Source: JBQCEE01 sp051960575 (lineage in GTDB: Bacteria > Actinomycetota > Actinomycetes > Mycobacteriales > Jatrophihabitantaceae). Taken from it: 11,935 nucleotides of DNA. The stretch spans positions 1-11,935 of the forward strand of contig NZ_JBQCEE010000211.1 in the NCBI RefSeq assembly GCF_051960575.1, given 5' to 3'. The notes under the pieces were generated by a model that saw nothing but the letters and a program-made list of their open reading frames with translations, had not been told where the DNA came from and ran no database searches. Positions 1 to 6,877 of this stretch are shown piece by piece. Each line of letters begins with the position of its first letter. The stretch's first letter is position 1. The translations under genes and the position numbers were made by a program.

Positions 1-45
1 GGCGCGGGAGTGGAAGGCGCGGGAGTGGGAGGCGCGGGAGTGGGA
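1..45. repeat. 15-bp tandem repeat, 3 copies, in E2 linker
   Basis: Three adjacent 15-bp units (ggcgcgggagtggga; the first copy has one change near its end) occupy positions 1-45 and may continue outside the window. On the minus strand they encode Pro/Thr/Ser/Ala-rich five-residue repeats of the interdomain linker. In-frame repeats of this kind expand and contract without shifting the frame. Confidence 0.85.
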
Positions 46-446
46 CGCGGCTTGGCCTCCGCGGCCGGCGCAGCTTCCGGTTCCGGTTCGGCCTGCGCCG
101 CCGGTTCCGGTGCGGACTCGGGTTCCGGCTCGGGCTCGGGCTCCGGCTCGGGCTCCGGCTCGGCTTCGGCCTCCGTCTCGCCGCCGCCATCGCCGCCGCC
201 GTCCTCACCAGCCTCGCCGATCACGGCAAGTTCGACGCCGATCTCGACGGTCTCGTCCTCCTGCACCTTGATCGAGAGCAGCGTGCCGGAGGCCGGCGAC
301 GGAACCTCGGTGTCGACCTTGTCCGTCGAGACCTCGAGCAACGGCTCGTCGGCGTCGACGTGGTCGCCCTCGGCCTTGAGCCAGCGGGTCACGGTCCCCT
401 CGGTGACGCTCTCACCCAGGCGGGGCATGGTCACGGACGTCGGCAT
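1..446 (-). CDS. sucB: 2-oxoacid dehydrogenase E2 (dihydrolipoamide acyltransferase), N-terminal part, cut by window edge
   Basis: The E2 core subunit of a 2-oxoglutarate (or pyruvate) dehydrogenase complex carries the acyl group on a lipoyl-lysine and passes it to CoA. The visible 148 residues begin MPTSVTMPRLGESVTEG and form one lipoyl domain (about residues 2-78), with the lipoylation motif TDKVDTEV placing the modified lysine at residue 43. After it comes a Gly/Glu/Pro/Ala linker (about 80-148) with Glu-Pro and Pro-Thr-Pro-Ala-Pro repeats, typical of flexible E2 arms. The peripheral-binding and catalytic domains lie beyond base 1. The ATG at 446 is preceded by GAGGAG 11 nt upstream (458-463). 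lpdA lies 45 bp upstream on the same strand, so E3 and E2 are probably co-transcribed. The symbol sucB is favoured by the lpdA neighbour and the actinobacterial gene order; a second lipoyl domain or a pyruvate-specific E2 cannot be excluded without the C-terminus. Confidence 0.88.
   Translation of the reverse strand, partial: MPTSVTMPRLGESVTEGTVTRWLKAEGDHVDADEPLLEVSTDKVDTEVPSPASGTLLSIKVQEDETVEIGVELAVIGEAGEDGGGDGGGETEAEAEPEPEPEPEPEPEPESAPEPAAQAEPEPEAAPAAEAKPRPTPAPPTPAPSTPA
118..172. repeat. Short-period (6/12 bp) repeat coding Glu-Pro linker
   Basis: A run of alternating ggctcc/ggctcg hexamers codes on the minus strand for a stretch of Glu-Pro dipeptides directly after the lipoyl domain of the E2 protein. 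It is a simple-sequence coding repeat giving an extended acidic hinge, so its copy number may vary between strains. Confidence 0.7.
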
Positions 447-457
447 GGCGGCAGGAA

Positions 458-463
458 CTCCTC
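458..463 (-). promoter_or_regulatory. Ribosome binding site of the E2 gene
   Basis: GAGGAG on the minus strand ends 11 nt before the ATG at 446. It supports that start over the second in-frame ATG (codon 7) and supports translation from a longer lpdA-E2 transcript. Confidence 0.6.
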
Positions 464-491
464 GAAGAAGGGGGTTGGCGGGCGGACGGCG

Positions 492-1889
492 TCAGTCGTG
501 GACGTGCAGCGGCTTGCCTGCGAGCAGCAGGTGCGCCTCGCCGATGGCCTCGGACTGGGTCGGGTGCGGGTGGATCAGCTGGGCGACCTCACCGGCGAGG
601 GCCTCCCAGTTGTAGATCAGCTGCGCCTCGGCGATGAGCGCGCCGACGCGGTCGCCGACGATGTGGACGCCGAGCACCTGGCCGTCGGCGGCCCGGGCCA
701 CGAGCTTGACCGCGCCCTGGGTGTGGAGGATGGCGCTGCGGCCGTTGCCCGACAGGTCGTAGTTGACGACCTTGACCGCGTCGGCGCCGAACTGCTCCTT
801 CGCCTGCGCCTCGGTCCAGCCGACCGAGGCGACCTCGGGCTGGCTGTAGGTGATGCGCGGGACGCCGAGGTAGTCGATCGGGACGACGGGCAGCCCGGCG
901 ATGTGCTCGGCGGCGAGGATGCCCTCGGCGAAGCCGACGTGGGCGAGCTGCAGGTGCGGCTGGCCGTTGATCGAGATCAGGTCACCGACGGCGTAGACGC
1001 CGTCGACGTTCGTGCGCAGGTACTCGTCGGTGATGACGAAGCCGCGCTCGACGCGCACGCCCTGCTCCTCGTAGCCGAGGCCCTGCGAGATCGGGCCGCG
1101 GCCGACGGCCACGAGCAGCAGCTCGGCCTCGAGGGTCTCGCCCGACTCGAGCGAGACGCGCACGCCGCTGTCGGTCGACTCGACGCCGGCGAAGCGGGCT
1201 CCGGTCTTGAAGGTGATGCCGCGGCGGCGGAACGCGCGCTCGAGCTGCTTCGACGACGCCTCGTCCTCGAGCGGCACGAGCCGGGGGAGGGCCTCGACGA
1301 TGGTGACCTTGCAGCCGAACGAGGTCCACGCCGACGCGAACTCGACGCCGATGACGCCGCCGCCGAGCACGATCGCGCTCTCGGGCACGTGGTCGAGCTG
1401 CAGCGCGTGCTCGGACGCGATGACCCGCTGCCCGTCCAGTTCGAGGCCGGGCAGGGTGCGCGAGTACGAGCCGGTGGCGAGGATGACGTTGGTACCGGTG
1501 TAGGTGTCGCCGTTCACCGCGACGGTCCTCGGGCCGACGAGCCGGCCCTCGCCCTCGACGATCTGGATGCCCCGGCTCTTGATGAGACCGGTGAGGCCCT
1601 TCCAGTTCTTCGAGATGACGCCGTCCTTGTACTTGTGGACGCCGCCCATGTCGATGCCCTCGAAGGTGGCGTTGACGCCGAACGTCGCCGCCTCGCGCGC
1701 ACCGTCGGCGATCTCGCCGGCGTGCAGCAGCGCCTTGGTCGGGATGCATCCGCGGTGCAGGCAGGTGCCGCCGACCTTGTCCTTCTCGATCAGCACGACC
1801 GACTTGCCGAGTTCGGCTGCCCGCAGCGCGGCCGCGTACCCGCCGCTGCCCCCACCGAGGATGACGAGGTCGGACTGGTTGTCGGCCAC
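492..1889 (-). CDS. lpdA: Dihydrolipoamide dehydrogenase (E3)
   Basis: This FAD-dependent E3 reoxidises dihydrolipoyl groups of 2-oxoacid dehydrogenase complexes and the glycine cleavage H protein, reducing NAD+. It has 465 residues, normal for the family. The FAD dinucleotide-binding motif GGGSGG is at 12-17, the redox-active disulfide is C43/C48 in GGTCLHRGCIPTK, a second GGGVIGVEFA-type Rossmann motif binds NAD, and the C-terminal HPHPTQSE supplies the catalytic His442-Glu447 pair. I chose the GTG start at 1889 because the fold begins at VADNQSDLVILGGG and GGGAG lies 5 nt upstream. The frame stays open for 57 further codons, but that Arg/Pro-rich segment does not resemble the family. It is the first gene of a likely lpdA-sucB operon and is divergent from the pair at 2116-3092. 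gcvT in this window would also depend on this enzyme. Confidence 0.96.
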   Translation of the reverse strand: MADNQSDLVILGGGSGGYAAALRAAELGKSVVLIEKDKVGGTCLHRGCIPTKALLHAGEIADGAREAATFGVNATFEGIDMGGVHKYKDGVISKNWKGLTGLIKSRGIQIVEGEGRLVGPRTVAVNGDTYTGTNVILATGSYSRTLPGLELDGQRVIASEHALQLDHVPESAIVLGGGVIGVEFASAWTSFGCKVTIVEALPRLVPLEDEASSKQLERAFRRRGITFKTGARFAGVESTDSGVRVSLESGETLEAELLLVAVGRGPISQGLGYEEQGVRVERGFVITDEYLRTNVDGVYAVGDLISINGQPHLQLAHVGFAEGILAAEHIAGLPVVPIDYLGVPRITYSQPEVASVGWTEAQAKEQFGADAVKVVNYDLSGNGRSAILHTQGAVKLVARAADGQVLGVHIVGDRVGALIAEAQLIYNWEALAGEVAQLIHPHPTQSEAIGEAHLLLAGKPLHVHD

Positions 1890-2115
1890 CTGTGCTCCCG
1901 TTCCACATCGTGGCCCTGCGCCACCGTGCGCCGGGCCTGTGTCCATCTTGGCACTGCGGGCGTCGGCCCGCTGCGCCCCCTCGTGCGCATGTGACCGCCC
2001 GTCGCGCGGGTCTGGCGGCGGCGAAGGCCGAAGGGCCCTCAGGTCGCCCCGCCTCATCACCGATGCTCAGGTCGTGCATGGCGCGACTACGGCAGGCTGT
2101 GGCCACCCTGTCGGC
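1890..2115. promoter_or_regulatory. Divergent intergenic region upstream of lpdA and the 2116-2478 gene
   Basis: This 226-bp stretch has no convincing gene and must hold the outward promoters for lpdA (minus) and the 2116 gene (plus). It contains the lpdA Shine-Dalgarno GGGAG at 1895-1899 (minus) and a perfect 6-bp hairpin GCGGGC-gtcg-GCCCGC at 1956-1971. I could not pick a -35/-10 pair with confidence on either strand. The weak hexamer CACCCT at 2104-2109, 6 nt before the plus-strand ATG, is the nearest to a leaderless -10. Confidence 0.5.
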
Positions 2116-2478
2116 ATGGAGGATCTCGTGGGTTGGACCTTGCGGCGCCGGTCGCGCGCGGGCACCTTGCGCACGGCCACCGGGTCCGACGTCGACCATC
2201 TGACCGAGTTCGCGGGGACGCGGCGCGGCGTCGAGGCGTTCCTCGAGCCGCGCACCACCGTCACCGAGACGACGGTCGTGCTCGTCGCCGACACCGGTGA
2301 GTGGACGCGGCGCCGCGTCGCCGACCCCGACGCTGCGGCCAAGTGGGCGCGCAAGCACGGCGTCCCGTTGTACGACGCGGTCAAGGTGGGGTATCCCAGG
2401 CGCATGCGCGAGTGGTCGCGGAACAACCCCCGACCGTCCGGCCCCACTGGCGAGCAGTCGGAGGCCGACGGATCGTGA
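2116..2478 (+). CDS. Small conserved-looking actinobacterial protein of unknown function (120 aa)
   Basis: This predicted soluble 120-residue protein is basic, and I cannot assign a function. The central part (about 34-100) looks folded: TRRGVEAFLEPRT, then a beta-type TTVVLVADTGEWTRRRV, then an alpha helix and VPLYDAVKVGYPRRMREW. The last 20 residues look disordered. I have a recollection of similar actinobacterial proteins with the EGF/EAF-EPRT and VGYPxRMR signatures, sometimes loosely labelled oxidoreductase, but no cofactor motif is visible to support that. The ATG at 2116 is preferred because the conserved-looking sequence begins soon after it; no Shine-Dalgarno is evident, and GTG at 2074 is an alternative. 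Its stop overlaps the start of the next gene (GTGA), so the two are translationally coupled. It is divergent from lpdA. Confidence 0.82.
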   Translation: MEDLVGWTLRRRSRAGTLRTATGSDVDHLTEFAGTRRGVEAFLEPRTTVTETTVVLVADTGEWTRRRVADPDAAAKWARKHGVPLYDAVKVGYPRRMREWSRNNPRPSGPTGEQSEADGS

Positions 2479-3092
2479 CGACGCCCCTGGACGGAACGGA
2501 CGGCATCCCCGCCGCCGACCTCGACCCGACCCCGTGGTCGCCGCTGGACGCCATCGAGTCCTCGCTCGGCATGCTGCCGGCCCGCCAGCACGTGCACGCC
2601 CCGCGCTGGCTCGCGCCGCTGGCGGTGAGCGCGCTCGTCGGCATGATCCCGTGGCTGGTCTACCTCGGCTTCACCCTGCCGTCGAAGGTGCGCAGCGACA
2701 ACTACGACGTCGCCTGGCTCGGCTTCGACAGCGGCCTGATGCTCGTCCTCGGCGTGCTCGGGTTCGCCGCCTGGCGCCGCTCGGCCGCCACCGGCGCCCT
2801 CGCCGCGGTGGCCGCGATGATGCTCGTCGTCGACGCGTGGTTCGACATCACGACCTCGGCCGCGTCGGACACGTGGCTGGCCGTGGTGCTCGCCGCCTGC
2901 GGCGAACTGCCGCTCGCCGCGATCTGCGGCTGGGCCGCCTACGCCGCCGAGCGGCACCGCGCCCGCAGCTACCAGCGCCTCTGCCAGCGCTGGCAGCACG
3001 CCGTCGAGGCCGCCCGCGAGGCGGCGGCCGGCGGCGGTGAGGCCGCGCTGCGGGCGGTCAGCCGGCCGCCAGCCGTTCCGCCGTCGCGATGA
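2475..3092 (+). CDS. Four-helix integral membrane protein, unknown function
   Basis: This 205-residue protein has a soluble N-terminus (1-44), four hydrophobic segments (about 45-67, 86-100, 105-123 and 134-156) and a basic, helical, Arg/Ala-rich cytoplasmic-looking C-terminus (158-205). A charged VDAWFDITTSAASDTW stretch (118-134) between helices 3 and 4 is the most distinctive part and might be a functional site. No enzyme motif or signal peptide is seen. The GTG start at 2475 is set by the 4-nt GTGA overlap with the preceding gene; the reading frame is open farther upstream, but that would overlap the preceding gene heavily. The gene ends inside the 3' end of the opposing pepA gene (35-bp antisense overlap, 3058-3092). 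Coupling with the 120-aa protein suggests that the two act together, for example as a membrane anchor and a soluble partner; that is inference only. Confidence 0.85.
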   Translation: MTTPLDGTDGIPAADLDPTPWSPLDAIESSLGMLPARQHVHAPRWLAPLAVSALVGMIPWLVYLGFTLPSKVRSDNYDVAWLGFDSGLMLVLGVLGFAAWRRSAATGALAAVAAMMLVVDAWFDITTSAASDTWLAVVLAACGELPLAAICGWAAYAAERHRARSYQRLCQRWQHAVEAAREAAAGGGEAALRAVSRPPAVPPSR

Positions 3093-4503
3093 GCGTGCGC
3101 ACGCCGGCGCCCGTGCCGCCCTTGGGCGTGTAGTCGCGCGGGCCGCCGTTGTTGTACGCGGGCCCGGCGATGTCCAGGTGAGCCCACGGCAGGTCGGCGG
3201 GCACGAACTCCTGCAGGAACCGGCCGGCGACGAGCATCCCGCCCCAGCGCTCACCGGGCACGTTCTGCAGGTCGGCGACCGCCGAGTCCAGCCCGGCCCG
3301 CAGGTGCTCGGGCAGCGGCATCGGCCACGCGTCCTCACCGCACTCGCCGGCCGCGGCGACCACGGTGTCGCGCATCGACTCCTCGCCCATGACGCCGATC
3401 AGGCGCGGCCCGAGCGCGACGAGCTGTGCGCCGGTGAGCGTCGACAGCTCGACGAGCGCGTCCGGTCCGTCCTGCAGCGCGCGGCTGATGCCGTCGGCCA
3501 GGATGAGCCGCCCCTCGGCGTCGGTGTCGGCCACCTCGACGGTGCGCCCGCTGTGCATGGTGAGCACGTCGGAGGGCCGGTAGGACGAGCCCGACGGCAT
3601 GTTCTCGGCCATCGGCAGCGTCGCGGTGATGCGCACGGGCAGCTTGAGCGCCGCCGCCGCGCAGATGGCGCTCGCCGCCGCGGCGGCACCGCCCATGTCC
3701 GACTTCATCCAGGTCAGGTTGACGGTCTTGAGGTTGAGGCCGCCCGAGTCGAAGGTGATGCCCTTGCCCACCAGCGCGAGGTGGCGGCGGGCGCGGGCCG
3801 GCCGGTAGCTCAGCCGCACGAGCCGCGGCGGCCGCGTGCTGCCCTGGCCCACGCCGAGGATGCCGCCGAACCGCCCGCGCTTCAGCGCCCGCTCGTCGAG
3901 CACCTCGACCTCGAGCCCGGCCTTGGCGCCGCGGGCGGCGACCCGCTCGGCGAAGGTCGCGGGGTAGAGGTCGTTCGGCGGTGTGTTCACCAGGTCGCGG
4001 GTGAAGTTCACCGCCTCGGCGATCACACGGGCCCGGGTCAGCTCGGCGCGCGAGCCGCCCGGCACGGTGATCGTGCGCAGCGCCGTCGCGGCCGGCGCGG
4101 ACTTGTACTCGGTGAAGGCGTAGCTGCCGAGCAGCGCGCCCTCGACGACGGGGCCGACCGGTGCGTCCAGCGCGATGTGCACGCGCGCCTTGCTGCTGAC
4201 CGCGCGCAGGGCGGCGCCCACCGCCCGGCGGAACGTCTCACCGTGCTCGGTCCGCTCGCCGAGCCCCGTGGCGACGACGAGCGGGACGTCGCTCAGGCCC
4301 AGCGTCGGGATCTTGGTGATCTCGTCCGGCCGCCCCGACGCACCCGCCGCGACGAGGGCCTCGCGCAGGCGGCCGCCGAGCGAGCCGTCGACCGCCTCGG
4401 CGCCGGGCGCCAGCTGCAACCCGCCCGGTCCGGAGAAGACGCCGACGACGACGGCATCGGCCCGCACGGGCTTGGTGGGCGACTGGACGGAGATCGTCGG
4501 CAT
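3058..4503 (-). CDS. pepA: Leucyl aminopeptidase, M17 family
   Basis: This cytosolic M17 metallopeptidase removes N-terminal residues from peptides and normally forms hexamers with a two-metal centre. It has 481 residues, normal for the family. The N-terminal regulatory-type domain spans about 1-160 and the catalytic domain about 165-481. The active-site residues are all present: K247 and D252 in GKGITFDSGG, K259, D269 in MKSDMGG, and D328, E330 and R332 in DTDAEGRL (the usual first Asn of NTDAEGR is Asp here). NTPPNDLYP marks the linker region. The ATG at 4503 is preceded by TAGGAT at exactly 7 nt, so the mRNA is probably leaderless. It is divergent from gcvT (57-bp gap), and its 3' end overlaps the convergent membrane protein gene by 35 bp. 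pepA beside lpdA, sucB and gcvT is a recurrent actinobacterial arrangement. Confidence 0.96.
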   Translation of the reverse strand: MPTISVQSPTKPVRADAVVVGVFSGPGGLQLAPGAEAVDGSLGGRLREALVAAGASGRPDEITKIPTLGLSDVPLVVATGLGERTEHGETFRRAVGAALRAVSSKARVHIALDAPVGPVVEGALLGSYAFTEYKSAPAATALRTITVPGGSRAELTRARVIAEAVNFTRDLVNTPPNDLYPATFAERVAARGAKAGLEVEVLDERALKRGRFGGILGVGQGSTRPPRLVRLSYRPARARRHLALVGKGITFDSGGLNLKTVNLTWMKSDMGGAAAAASAICAAAALKLPVRITATLPMAENMPSGSSYRPSDVLTMHSGRTVEVADTDAEGRLILADGISRALQDGPDALVELSTLTGAQLVALGPRLIGVMGEESMRDTVVAAAGECGEDAWPMPLPEHLRAGLDSAVADLQNVPGERWGGMLVAGRFLQEFVPADLPWAHLDIAGPAYNNGGPRDYTPKGGTGAGVRTLIATAERLAAG

Positions 4504-4510
4504 GGAATCG

Positions 4511-4516
4511 ATCCTA
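4511..4516 (-). promoter_or_regulatory. -10 hexamer of pepA (leaderless)
   Basis: TAGGAT on the minus strand lies 7 nt before the A of the pepA ATG at 4503. With normal -10 to start spacing, transcription would begin on the ATG itself. No clear TTGACA-like -35 is visible. The AGGA within it could be misread as a weak Shine-Dalgarno. Confidence 0.6.
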
Positions 4517-4547
4517 GGAGTGGCCCTGCGCGGGGCCGGCCGGTCGG

Positions 4548-4553
4548 TAGGTT
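4548..4553 (+). promoter_or_regulatory. -10 hexamer of gcvT (leaderless)
   Basis: TAGGTT lies 7 nt before the gcvT ATG at 4561, mirroring the pepA promoter on the other strand. It predicts a transcript starting at the A of ATG. No strong Shine-Dalgarno precedes the gene apart from a poor CAGG 3 nt away, too close to work well. Confidence 0.6.
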
Positions 4554-4560
4554 GCCAGGC

Positions 4561-5670
4561 ATGGCCGACCTGCTCACCTCCCCGCTGCACGAGCGCCATG
4601 TCGCGCTCGGCGCCAAGCTCGCCGACTTCGGCGGCTGGAACATGCCGATCGAGTACGCCGCCGACGGCGGGGGCGTGCTCAAGGAGCACGCCGCGGTGCG
4701 TGAGGCGGTCGGCGTGTTCGACGTCTCGCACCTCGGCAAGGCGCTCGTGCGCGGCACCGGCGCGGCGGACTTCGTCAACCGCTGCCTCACCAACGACCTC
4801 GGCCGGATCGGCCCGGGCCAAGCGCAGTACACGCTCTGCTGCACCGACGACGGCGGCGTGGTCGACGACCTCATCGCCTACCTGGTCGGGCCGGACGAGG
4901 TCTTCCTGGTGCCGAACGCCGCGAACGCCGCCGAGGTGGTGCGTCGCCTGGCCGCGGCGGCGCCCGACGGCGTCACCGTCACCGACCAGCACCGCGAGTT
5001 CGGCGTGCTGGCCGTGCAGGGCCCGCGCTCACCCGAGGTGCTCACCGCGCTCGGCCTGCCGACCGGCGCCGACTACATGGCCTGGACGGACGCGCAGTGG
5101 GACGGCCGCGCCGTGCGCATCTGCCGCACCGGCTACACCGGCGAGCACGGCTACGAGCTGCTGCCGGCGTGGGACGACGCGCCCGCGCTCTGGGATGCGC
5201 TGCTCGAGGTCGCCCGCGCCCACGGCGGCCGGCCCGCGGGCCTCGGCGCCCGCGACACCCTGCGCACCGAGATGGGCTACCCGCTGCACGGGCAGGACCT
5301 CAGCCGCGAGATCACGCCGGTGCAGGCCCGTTCCGGCTGGGCGGTCGGCTGGAAGAAGGACGCCTTCTGGGGACACGACGCCCTCACCGCCGAACGGGCG
5401 GCCGGCCCCCGCCGCACGCTGCGCGGCCTGCTCGCCCTCGACCGGGGCATCCCGCGCGCCCACATGCCGGTGCTGGACGCCGACGGTGCGGTGGTCGGCG
5501 AGGTCACCAGCGGCACCTTCTCGCCGACCCTGCGGGTCGGCATCGGGCTGGCGCGGATCGACACCCCCGCCGGTGTCGACGACGGTGCCGAGCTCGCCCT
5601 CGACGTGCGCGGCCGCCGCTCGGCCGTGCGGGTGGTGGCACCGCCGTTCGTCCCGTCGCACGTGCGGTAG
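4561..5670 (+). CDS. gcvT: Aminomethyltransferase, glycine cleavage system T protein
   Basis: T-protein releases ammonia from the aminomethyl-lipoyl arm of H-protein and transfers the methylene to tetrahydrofolate. The 369 residues match the usual length. The N-terminus has FGGWNMPIEY (23-32) and DVSHLGK (54-60). The catalytic Asp is D102 in GGVVDDLIAY, equivalent to Asp101 of E. coli and human T-protein. RTGYTGEHGYE (189-199) contributes to the folate site, followed by GARDTLRTEMGYPLHGQDL (229-247) and a C-terminal beta-barrel with GEVTSGTFSPTL. The first ATG after TAGGTT is taken as the start; the frame is open 508 codons farther upstream, but only as a shadow of pepA. No gcvH or gcvP is in the window, so this is an isolated gcvT. 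The stop is 7 bp from the stop of the opposing AI-2E gene. Confidence 0.96.
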   Translation: MADLLTSPLHERHVALGAKLADFGGWNMPIEYAADGGGVLKEHAAVREAVGVFDVSHLGKALVRGTGAADFVNRCLTNDLGRIGPGQAQYTLCCTDDGGVVDDLIAYLVGPDEVFLVPNAANAAEVVRRLAAAAPDGVTVTDQHREFGVLAVQGPRSPEVLTALGLPTGADYMAWTDAQWDGRAVRICRTGYTGEHGYELLPAWDDAPALWDALLEVARAHGGRPAGLGARDTLRTEMGYPLHGQDLSREITPVQARSGWAVGWKKDAFWGHDALTAERAAGPRRTLRGLLALDRGIPRAHMPVLDADGAVVGEVTSGTFSPTLRVGIGLARIDTPAGVDDGAELALDVRGRRSAVRVVAPPFVPSHVR

Positions 5671-5677
5671 CCGGGCC

Positions 5678-6877
5678 TCAGCCCTCCGAGACCCCCGCCG
5701 CGCGCGACTTGGGCGGCGGGGCCGCGTGCTCGGTCGGGTCGAAGTCCTGGGCGAGCGCGCTGACCGCCTCCGCGTTCGCCGGCATCTTGCGCAGCACCTG
5801 CTCGGTGGCCGCGACCTCCAGCGGGCGGCGCAACGCGGCGATCGTGGCGTTGAGGAACGCCACGAGGGGCACGGCCAGCAGCGCGCCGGGGATGCCAGCG
5901 ATCGTCGTCCCGGTGATCACCGACAGGGCGATGGCGAGGGGGTGCACCTCGACGCTGCGGCTCATGATGAACGGCTGCAGCAGGTGCGCCTCGAGCTGGA
6001 TGAGCACGACGATCGCGACCGTCACCACGATCGCCGCCGTGAACCCGTGCTCGAGCAGCGCGACCGCGACGCAGAGCGCCCCGGTGACCGTGAGACCGAC
6101 GAGCGGGATGAACGAGCCGAGGAAGATCAGCACGCCGAGCGCCGCGGCCAGCGGCACCCGCAGCACGAACAGCACGATCATCACCGAGATGCCGTGGAAC
6201 AGCGCGATGAGCACCTGGCCGCGCATGTAGCCGCCGAGCGTGCGCCAGCCGACCCGGCCGGCGAGGTCCATGCGGGCCTGCGCGCCGGTCGGCAGCAGCC
6301 GCAGCGTCCAGCGCCAGATCAGCTCGCCGTCACGCAGCAGGAAGAATGTCGACAGCAGGATCAGCAGGAACGCGCCGACGTACTCGGCGACGGTCTGCGC
6401 GGTCTGGATGGCGCCGTTGATCAGCGCCCCCTGATGGTTCTTCACCGCGTCGGTGAACTGGGTGCTGAGCTTGTCGATGTCGGACGACTTGAGATGCAGC
6501 GGGCCGTTGTGCAGCCAGTTGCGGAAGTGGGTCACCAGCGCGGTGAGCTGGTTCGCGAGTTCGGTCGAGTGGGTGCTGATCTGCCAGACGACGAACGTGC
6601 CGATGCCGCCGAGGGCCGCCACGCCGAACAGCAGCGCGAGCGCCGCCGACAGCGAGCGCGGCCCGGGCAGCGCGCGGTCGAGGCGGCGCTCGATCGGATG
6701 CAGCACCGCGGTGAAGAACAGCGCGAGGATGAAGCTGAACGCCACCAACTCGACGGTCAGGAACATCTGCCCGAGCACGTAGAGCCCGGCCAGGATCACC
6801 AGCAGTCGCCAGGTCCAGGCCGCGGCGACCTGCACGGGCATCGTGACGCTGTCGAGCGCCGACCGCTTCTCGGTCAT
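5678..6877 (-). CDS. AI-2E family (PerM/YdiK-type) membrane protein
   Basis: This 399-residue integral membrane protein of the AI-2E exporter family has members linked to AI-2 or small-molecule export and to Na+/H+ antiport; the substrate here is unknown. It shows the family layout: paired helices near 25-60, a third at about 79-98, a hydrophilic extracytoplasmic segment (100-160), a helix at 163-181 ending STFFLLRDGE, then GGYMRGQ (215-221), helices at 222-295 with the GSFIPLVG motif (254-261), the QPFIMSRSVEVHPLAI signature (301-316) and a last hydrophobic region at 314-346. The tail (350-399) is charged and Pro-rich. The ATG at 6877 overlaps the stop of the CobT-like gene (ATGA), so it is the second gene of a coupled pair. 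It converges on gcvT with a 7-bp gap. Confidence 0.93.
   Translation of the reverse strand: MTEKRSALDSVTMPVQVAAAWTWRLLVILAGLYVLGQMFLTVELVAFSFILALFFTAVLHPIERRLDRALPGPRSLSAALALLFGVAALGGIGTFVVWQISTHSTELANQLTALVTHFRNWLHNGPLHLKSSDIDKLSTQFTDAVKNHQGALINGAIQTAQTVAEYVGAFLLILLSTFFLLRDGELIWRWTLRLLPTGAQARMDLAGRVGWRTLGGYMRGQVLIALFHGISVMIVLFVLRVPLAAALGVLIFLGSFIPLVGLTVTGALCVAVALLEHGFTAAIVVTVAIVVLIQLEAHLLQPFIMSRSVEVHPLAIALSVITGTTIAGIPGALLAVPLVAFLNATIAALRRPLEVAATEQVLRKMPANAEAVSALAQDFDPTEHAAPPPKSRAAGVSEG
5693..5721. terminator. GC-rich hairpin between convergent gcvT and AI-2E genes
   Basis: A perfect 9-bp stem, CCCCGCCGC (5693-5701) and GCGGCGGGG (5713-5721) with an 11-nt loop, begins 22 nt after the gcvT stop and lies inside the last codons of the AI-2E gene. 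No T-tract follows, as is common for high-GC actinobacterial terminators. It could serve gcvT, but coding for Pro/Ala-rich sequence can produce such stems by chance. Confidence 0.4.

Noticed and set aside
1890..2060. 57-codon N-terminal extension of lpdA in the same frame
   Set aside because: The sequence is Arg/Pro/Gly-rich, unlike any E3 N-terminus, while the GTG at 1889 has a Shine-Dalgarno and starts exactly at the FAD fold.
360..2358. Long open frames overlapping lpdA on both strands (360-1994 plus, 982-2358 minus)
   Set aside because: They are Arg/Asp/Ala- or Arg-rich shadow translations of lpdA with no recognisable domain; lpdA explains the coding signal.
3093..3104. 12-bp perfect palindrome after the membrane protein gene considered as a terminator
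   Set aside because: It has no loop and no T-tract and lies within pepA coding sequence; self-complementary GC runs of this size are unsurprising at this composition.
3037..4560. 508-codon in-frame upstream extension of gcvT
   Set aside because: It is entirely antisense to pepA. The T-protein family starts at the ATG at 4561, which has a -10 hexamer 7 nt upstream.
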